From positions 248,001 to 312,000 of the forward strand of contig NZ_BMJB01000001.1 in the NCBI RefSeq assembly GCF_014642855.1: a stretch of DNA of 64,000 nucleotides, read 5' to 3'. Below, in pieces: positions 59,825 through 64,000 of this stretch. Each line of letters begins with the position of its first letter. The first letter of the stretch is position 1. The notes below the pieces were generated by a model. It was not told the origin of the DNA. It worked only from the letters and a program-made list of their open reading frames with translations, and did no database searches. A program made the position numbers and the translations under genes. The DNA is from Edaphobacter acidisoli. GTDB taxonomy: Bacteria > Acidobacteriota > Terriglobia > Terriglobales > Acidobacteriaceae.

Positions 59825-60454
59825 TTAGTTTTGTAAAAATGGATTATCTTCGCGCTCTGTTCCGATATTCGTCCGCGGACCATGCCCGGGAAGCACCCTG
59901 ACTTTGTCCGGAAGAGCCATCAGCCGCTCCCGAATCGACCGGATAATCTTGTGGAAATCCCCTCCGGGCAGGTCGGTTCTTCCAATCGATCCGGCAAACA
60001 AAGTATCGCCAGCCAGCAGTAGCGACTCCTGTGGCAGGTACAGGCATACGCTTCCCTCGGTGTGTCCCGGCGTGTGCAGAATTGAGCCCGAGATCCCTGT
60101 CACCGCGATAACCTTCCCATCCTCAAGCGTGTCGTCCGGCGCGGGAACTTCGGGAGTGGGAATGCCAATCCACCCGGCCTGCTCATCCATCATCTTCACC
60201 AGCGGCACGTCGTTCTGGTTATAGAGAACAGGGGCCCCAGTCAGTCGCTTCAGTCTCGCTGCCCCGGCGATGTGATCGATGTGCGCGTGCGTAATCAGAA
60301 TCTGTTTGACCGTTAGGCCGTGCCGGTCGAGAACCGCCATGATGCGCGAGATATCCCCGCCCGGGTCCACCACAATCGCCTCGTGCGATGCCTCATCCCC
60401 CAGGATGGAGCAGTTGCACTGCAGCGGGCCAACGGCTAGGACTTCATGAATCAT
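59825..60454 (-). CDS. MBL-fold metallo-hydrolase (glyoxalase II-like)
   Basis: A 209-residue metallo-beta-lactamase-fold hydrolase with the di-zinc motif THAHIDHIAG, the later HTPGHTEGSVCLYL, the bridging Asp in LLAGDTLF and the final His in VLPGHGPRT. It matches the glyoxalase-II/YcbL-like group of thioester or sulfur-species hydrolases; the substrate is not certain. The ATG at 60454 follows GGAGAG, just behind the secG terminator. It converges with the aminotransferase over an AT-rich 80-base gap. Confidence 0.87.
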   Translation of the reverse strand: MIHEVLAVGPLQCNCSILGDEASHEAIVVDPGGDISRIMAVLDRHGLTVKQILITHAHIDHIAGAARLKRLTGAPVLYNQNDVPLVKMMDEQAGWIGIPTPEVPAPDDTLEDGKVIAVTGISGSILHTPGHTEGSVCLYLPQESLLLAGDTLFAGSIGRTDLPGGDFHKIIRSIRERLMALPDKVRVLPGHGPRTNIGTEREDNPFLQN

Positions 60455-60470
60455 CGCGATGCTCTCCAAT

Positions 60471-60501
60471 GAAAAATGCGCAAGCCGCAAGGCCTGCGCA
60501 T
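60471..60501 (-). terminator. Rho-independent terminator of secG
   Basis: ATGCGCAAGCC and GGCCTGCGCAT (one mismatch) form a stem around loop GCAA. On the minus strand it is followed by a TTTTT run (60475-60471), 22 bases after the secG stop. Confidence 0.82.
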
Positions 60502-60523
60502 GGTTGAAACCTTACCGGGAGCC

Positions 60524-60823
60524 TTACTTCTTCGGCTGGCTCTGCGTAACCGGATGGCCGGCAGTACCGGAGAGTACCGAGTGCTCGCCGCTCGAGCGCG
60601 AGAGCATGACCGTGAGGGTCAGTGACGTAATCATGAAGATAGCTGCACCCCATGCCGTGAGCCTGGTCAGCATACTGGCAGCCTTGCGCGGGCCGAACGC
60701 GGTCTGTGAACCCTGGCCGCCAAAGGCGCCGGCGAGATCGGCGGAACTGCCCTGTTGCAGCAGAATGATGCCCACCAGCATAAGCGAGACGATGATGTGA
60801 ATTGCGAGGACGAAGTAGAACAT
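60524..60823 (-). CDS. secG: preprotein translocase subunit SecG
   Basis: A 99-residue membrane component of the SecYEG translocon. The first helix (FVLAIHIIVSLMLVGIILLQ) is followed by the family GSSADLAGAFGGQGSQ and FGPRKAASMLTRLTAW, then a second helix (GAAIFMITSLTLTVML). It is downstream of tRNA-Leu on the same strand, 56 bases away, and ends in a strong terminator. Confidence 0.93.
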   Translation of the reverse strand: MFYFVLAIHIIVSLMLVGIILLQQGSSADLAGAFGGQGSQTAFGPRKAASMLTRLTAWGAAIFMITSLTLTVMLSRSSGEHSVLSGTAGHPVTQSQPKK

Positions 60824-60879
60824 GGTGTGGCCGTAAACCTCTGGGTCCGGAACGTCGGCTTCCGGGAAAATGTGTGGAG

Positions 60880-60964
60880 TGGTGCGGAGGAGGGGACTTG
60901 AACCCCTATGCCTTGCGGCGCTAGCACCTCAAGCTAGTGCGTCTGCCAATTTCGCCACCTCCGC
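60880..60964 (-). tRNA. tRNA-Leu (anticodon GAG)
   Basis: Read on the minus strand, GCGGAGG and CCTCCGC form the acceptor stem, followed by discriminator A and encoded CCA (60882-60880). The anticodon stem CTAGC/GCTAG holds loop TTGAGGT, giving GAG (Leu, CUC/CUU codons). A long variable arm, typical of leucine tRNA, and the T-arm GGGGTTCAAGTCCCC are visible. Confidence 0.95.
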
Positions 60965-61044
60965 ATTGAGCTGGCGCAGCATGAGCCAGGCGGGTTGACC
61001 ATCCGAAGCTAAGTATAGCATCCCATTGGACTCCATCAAAAGAC

Positions 61045-61147
61045 GACCACGGATGGCGCGGAGCGTCACGGATAAAACAGATCCGCGCCGATCCGCGCCA
61101 TCCGCGGTCACATTAAAAATCGGTGCCATCGGTGCAAATCAGTGTCA
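61045..61147. repeat. degenerate ~10-bp tandem repeat with inverted arm
   Basis: The 315-base gap between tRNA-Leu and the rhamnosidase gene (60965-61279) holds this element and no gene. Units run as GATCCGCGCC, GATCCGCGCC, ATCCGCGGTC, then AATCGGTGCC, ATCGGTGCAA, ATCAGTGTCA. The first 17 bases (61045-61061) are an inverted copy of 61093-61109 with one mismatch. Confidence 0.7.
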
Positions 61148-61279
61148 GGTCTCTCATTCCACGCCACCACCGGGAAACAATTTGCAGGCAGACAGGTAAG
61201 ATGGGTGCGGTTCCCGCAAGGGATATCTTTCGCAGCATCTTTCAAACAATCGCCCAATTTGGAAGGAGCATCCTCCACA

Positions 61280-63658
61280 GTGAACTTCCCGCGCCGCGCC
61301 CTTCTGCCGCTTCTGTTGATGTTCCTTGCCGTCCCGCTGCCATCGCAGTCGTTCGCGCCGCCAGCGCAGTGGAAGGCCGAGTGGGTCGCCACTCCCGACG
61401 GCCCCGCGCGCGACTTCGACGTGGCGTACTTCCACAAGACGCTCATGCTCGACACCGCACCCAGCCAGTTCGTCGTCGATGTCAGCGCAGACACGCGCTT
61501 CGAGCTTCACGTCAACGGCCAGCGCGTCGGCGCAGGTCCAGCGCTCGCCGACGTGCATCACTGGCGCTATGAAGTCTACGATCTCGCGCCGTTTCTCCAC
61601 TCAGGCGAAAACACCATCGCGGCCATCGTCTGGAATTACGGCACTCGTGCAGCCGTCGCCCAGATGAGCGCGCGGACAGCATTTCTTCTCTCCGCAGAAG
61701 ACCCCGCCAACGCCGCCATCGACACCGGCAGCACCTGGCAGACCAGCCACGACGCAGGCCGTGGACTAGGCTCTCTACGCGCACTCGGGTACTACGCCGC
61801 AGGCCCTGCCGAAGTGATGGACGGCACAAAGATGCACTGGGACTGGGACACAGCAAACGCTCCTGGCGACTGGAAGCCTGCTATGCCCATCGGCCATGCC
61901 GCTCCACGCGACTCGCAGGACAGCCCCACGCCATGGATGCTTGTCAAAGACGAACTGCCGCCAATGCAGTACACGCCGGAGTCCGCAGGCCACATCGTAC
62001 GCGTGACCGGCATGGAGCAAGGCGCGGCAAAATCCCTCGACGAATCACTCACAATTCCAGCGCACGCAGACGCGACCATTCTGCTCGACCACAGTGTCCT
62101 CACCACAGCCTTTCCTTCGCTTGAACTTGACGGCGGAGCAGGCGCGACAGTCTCGATGACTTACGCCGAAGCGCTCTACGACGCGCACGGCCAGAAGGGC
62201 AATCGCAATGAGATAGAAGGCCGGCATATCGCCGGGCTGCGTGATGTCATCTTCCCCGACGGCCATGCCCGCACCTACCGCACGCTCTGGTGGCGCACCT
62301 GGCGCTACCTTCAGGTCGAGGTCAAAACCGGCGACGCACCCCTGACTATCCAGCGTCTTCAGGGTTTTTATACAGCCTATCCATTCAAAGATGTTGCGCA
62401 CTTCACCAGCAACGACCCCGAACTCGAAAAGATCTGGCAGACTGGCTGGCGCACCGCGCAGCTCTGCTCGCATGAAACCTACATGGACACGCCCTACTGG
62501 GAGCAGCTTCAGTACATCGGCGACACACGCATCCAGGCGCTCATCTCCTACGGTGTTACCGGCGACGACCGCCTGCCCCGCGAGGCGCTCGAAGCCTTTC
62601 GCGACTCGCTCATCCCCGAAGGCCTCACGCAAAGCCGCTATCCATCCAACCTCACGCAGATGATCCCGCCGTTTTCGCTCATGTGGGTCGGCATGGTCCA
62701 CGACTTCTGGCAGTACCGCGACGACCCGGCCTTCGTCCAGTCGCTGCTGCCTGGAACGCGTGGCGTGCTCGATTGGTTTACCCGGCATCAGCGGCCCGAC
62801 GGCCTGCTCGAACGCATTCCATGGTGGCCGTTCGTTGATTGGAGTCCGCCAGACTACAACGGCGGCGTGCCTCCGCAAGAGGCTGATGGAGGCTCGTCCG
62901 CACTGACATTGCAATACATCGAAGCCCTTCATGATGCAGCCGCGATGGAAGACGCGCTCGGAGAAAAGTTCCGCGCACAGGACTATCGCGATCATGCCAA
63001 CCGCGCAGCTAAAGCACTGATGCTTCTTAACTGGAGTCCAGAAGTGGGCCTGCTCGCCGACACGCCAGAAAAGCAGCATTTTAGCCAGCAGGCAAACTCA
63101 CTCGCCGTGTGGCTCGATGTCATCCCACACGATCAGCAGAAAGCCGTCATGGAAAAAGTTCTCGGCGTCGACGCAAACGGAGCGGCCAGTCCCAGTACCA
63201 CGCAGCTTTCTCCTGCAAGCTACTACTTCCGCTTCTATGTCGCTCGCGCAATGGTCCACGCCGGCCTTGGCGATCTATACGTGCAGGAGCTTCAACCCTG
63301 GCGCGACATGCTCGCGATGGGTCTCTCCACCTGGGCCGAGACACCCGAGCCGACACGCTCCGACTCGCACGCATGGAGCGCTCATCCCACGCTCGACCTG
63401 ATGACCATCGTCGCAGGCATCGAGCCCGGCTCACCTGGCTTCCAAACCGTAGCCATCACTCCGCATCTCGGCCCGCTGCAGAACGTCGCCACCACCATGC
63501 CCACCGCGCACGGATTGGTAGAGACCAGCTACCGCAAAGAAGGAGACCACTGGACCGCACAGATTACGTTGCCGCCGGACATCTCCGGCACACTGAACTG
63601 GCACGGACAACAGAAGCCTCTGAACCCAGGAGCTCAAACACTCACGCTCAATCAATAA
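61280..63658 (+). CDS. GH78-like alpha-L-rhamnosidase
   Basis: A 792-residue secreted glycosidase. Signal peptide FPRRALLPLLLMFLAVPLPS; then beta domains (FELHVNGQRVGAGPALADVH, a jelly-roll as in rhamnosidases) and an (alpha/alpha)6 barrel starting near MDTPYWEQLQYIGDTRIQAL. The segment ETYMDTPYWEQ replaces the usual GH78 DCPQRDER-type motif, as in related acidobacterial family-78 proteins. The catalytic Glu/Asp could not be assigned with certainty. GTG at 61280 follows GGAAGGAG and is chosen because the signal peptide starts there; an in-frame start at 61142 lies in the repeat. It would cut terminal rhamnose from pectin or exopolysaccharide. Confidence 0.78.
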   Translation: MNFPRRALLPLLLMFLAVPLPSQSFAPPAQWKAEWVATPDGPARDFDVAYFHKTLMLDTAPSQFVVDVSADTRFELHVNGQRVGAGPALADVHHWRYEVYDLAPFLHSGENTIAAIVWNYGTRAAVAQMSARTAFLLSAEDPANAAIDTGSTWQTSHDAGRGLGSLRALGYYAAGPAEVMDGTKMHWDWDTANAPGDWKPAMPIGHAAPRDSQDSPTPWMLVKDELPPMQYTPESAGHIVRVTGMEQGAAKSLDESLTIPAHADATILLDHSVLTTAFPSLELDGGAGATVSMTYAEALYDAHGQKGNRNEIEGRHIAGLRDVIFPDGHARTYRTLWWRTWRYLQVEVKTGDAPLTIQRLQGFYTAYPFKDVAHFTSNDPELEKIWQTGWRTAQLCSHETYMDTPYWEQLQYIGDTRIQALISYGVTGDDRLPREALEAFRDSLIPEGLTQSRYPSNLTQMIPPFSLMWVGMVHDFWQYRDDPAFVQSLLPGTRGVLDWFTRHQRPDGLLERIPWWPFVDWSPPDYNGGVPPQEADGGSSALTLQYIEALHDAAAMEDALGEKFRAQDYRDHANRAAKALMLLNWSPEVGLLADTPEKQHFSQQANSLAVWLDVIPHDQQKAVMEKVLGVDANGAASPSTTQLSPASYYFRFYVARAMVHAGLGDLYVQELQPWRDMLAMGLSTWAETPEPTRSDSHAWSAHPTLDLMTIVAGIEPGSPGFQTVAITPHLGPLQNVATTMPTAHGLVETSYRKEGDHWTAQITLPPDISGTLNWHGQQKPLNPGAQTLTLNQ

Positions 63659-63672
63659 CTGCAAGCTCAAGA

Positions 63673-63688
63673 TGCTCCACGTGGAACA
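63673..63688. promoter_or_regulatory. near-consensus parS (ParB) site
   Basis: TGCTCCACGTGGAACA differs by one base from the perfect palindrome TGTTCCACGTGGAACA, a common form of the ParB centromere site. It sits between two convergent genes. Confidence 0.55.
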
Positions 63689-63789
63689 TCTTTTCCACAG
63701 TAGCTCGCTTCTCTTCGTTCTCTTTGATTTCGAAGCGAACGATGCTGCTTAACTTTCGCATCAGGAGCGAGCGTTTAGTAAGACGAACG

Positions 63790-64000
63790 TCAGACTTTAA
63801 GTAACTCCGGTCGCGCCGCTGCGAGCTTCCCAACCAGCTCGCCGAATAATGTATTGGCCCATGCAAACCACGGCCGCGTGAACTTCTTCGGATCGTCCTT
63901 GTAGTAGCTCTCGTGTATGAATCCAAATCCTGCCGCAGACGCCTTCAGCATTGTCAGCGCATGGCGAATCTCTACTGGCTGCGTGCTTGTCATCGCGTAG
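63790..64000 (-). CDS. C-terminal end of a GH125 alpha-mannosidase (5' part outside window)
   Basis: The frame enters from the right window edge and stops at 63790. The visible 69 codons carry HESYYKDDPKKFTRPWFAWA and NTLFGELV, the closing block of GH125 exo-alpha-1,6-mannosidases, and the Trp/Ala segment that follows. The ATG at 63993 is an internal methionine, since the frame stays open to 64000 (Tyr-Ala before it). Most of the enzyme is outside the window. Confidence 0.85.
   Translation of the reverse strand, partial: YAMTSTQPVEIRHALTMLKASAAGFGFIHESYYKDDPKKFTRPWFAWANTLFGELVGKLAAARPELLKV

Noticed and set aside
59745-59850. AT-rich stretch as a dif (XerC/XerD) candidate
   Set aside because: It has GCATAA and a TTTAATTAG stretch, but the second arm matches the consensus at only about half its positions, so it is not supported.
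63648-63926. 92-codon minus-strand frame at the end of the window, ending MFHVEHLELAVID
   Set aside because: It overlaps the GH125 3' end in another frame; the MFHVEH peptide comes from the parS-like palindrome rather than from a gene.
1-64000. CRISPR array, IS element, prophage or toxin-antitoxin genes
   Set aside because: No transposase, integrase, phage gene or regular spaced repeat array was seen on either strand.

Overview
The window looks like chromosomal DNA of a soil-type member of the Acidobacteriota, most likely class Terriglobia (Acidobacteriaceae: Granulicella, Edaphobacter or Terriglobus-like). This is inferred from gene content: an acidobacterial-style VWFA protein, a giant choice-of-anchor-D repeat protein, a Wzi/Wza/Wzc polysaccharide export set, a fused LptF/LptG permease and many secreted carbohydrate-active enzymes, all at high GC. 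I see no IS element, prophage, plasmid gene or CRISPR array. There are 54 protein genes (two cut by the window edges) and one tRNA.

Layout. 1-8.3 kb: the 3'-truncated (at position 1) six-hairpin glycosidase-like gene, then housekeeping genes on the plus strand (queG, moaE, a VWFA protein, a SuhB-like phosphatase, a 7Fe ferredoxin, a DUF1569/DinB-like protein, recO), with a DUF4242 protein and a lipoprotein on the minus strand. 8.4-20.4 kb: an unusual TonB-domain protein, a zinc-dependent phospholipase C-like protein, a TlpA-like thioredoxin, a rhamnogalacturonan acetylesterase-like enzyme, a CpsB/CapC-type phosphatase, purQ, an alpha-amylase, a half-length AI-2E family protein, and an ABC transporter of the NitT/TauT type with fused permeases and no binding protein. 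20.5-32.1 kb: an exopolysaccharide locus (orphan receiver, WcaF-like acetyltransferase, two GT4 enzymes, Wza, Wzc, UDP-glucose dehydrogenase, UDP-xylose synthase, Wzi) without recognisable Wzx, Wzy or initiating transferase.

32.1-43 kb: a degenerate E1-alpha-like protein beside aceE, MarC, an OmpR-type regulator, the fused LptF/G permease, larE downstream of an HTH-TOBE regulator, and a TPR protein with a Met/His-rich N-terminus. 43-51.2 kb: a uronate catabolism region (Ldh/YiaK-type dehydrogenase, Gfo/Idh/MocA oxidoreductase, kduD, kduI, kdgK, kdgA, alginate lyase-like enzyme) that would take unsaturated uronates to 2-keto-3-deoxygluconate, then to pyruvate and glyceraldehyde-3-phosphate. 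51.3-64 kb: a 1,947-residue surface protein, a HAD hydrolase, a glycine-zipper protein, an aminotransferase, an MBL hydrolase, secG, tRNA-Leu(GAG), a GH78-like rhamnosidase and the end of a GH125 mannosidase.

The window suggests a heterotroph that degrades plant and microbial polysaccharides and makes its own uronate/xylose-containing exopolysaccharide. The most notable points are the E1-alpha homologue without a thiamine-diphosphate motif, the TonB protein with a ~370-residue cytoplasmic front half, the HTH-TOBE/larE pair, the fused LptF/G permease, a near-consensus parS site, a degenerate ~10-bp repeat element, and unusually tight convergent gene ends. No clearly new multi-gene defence or mobile system was found.
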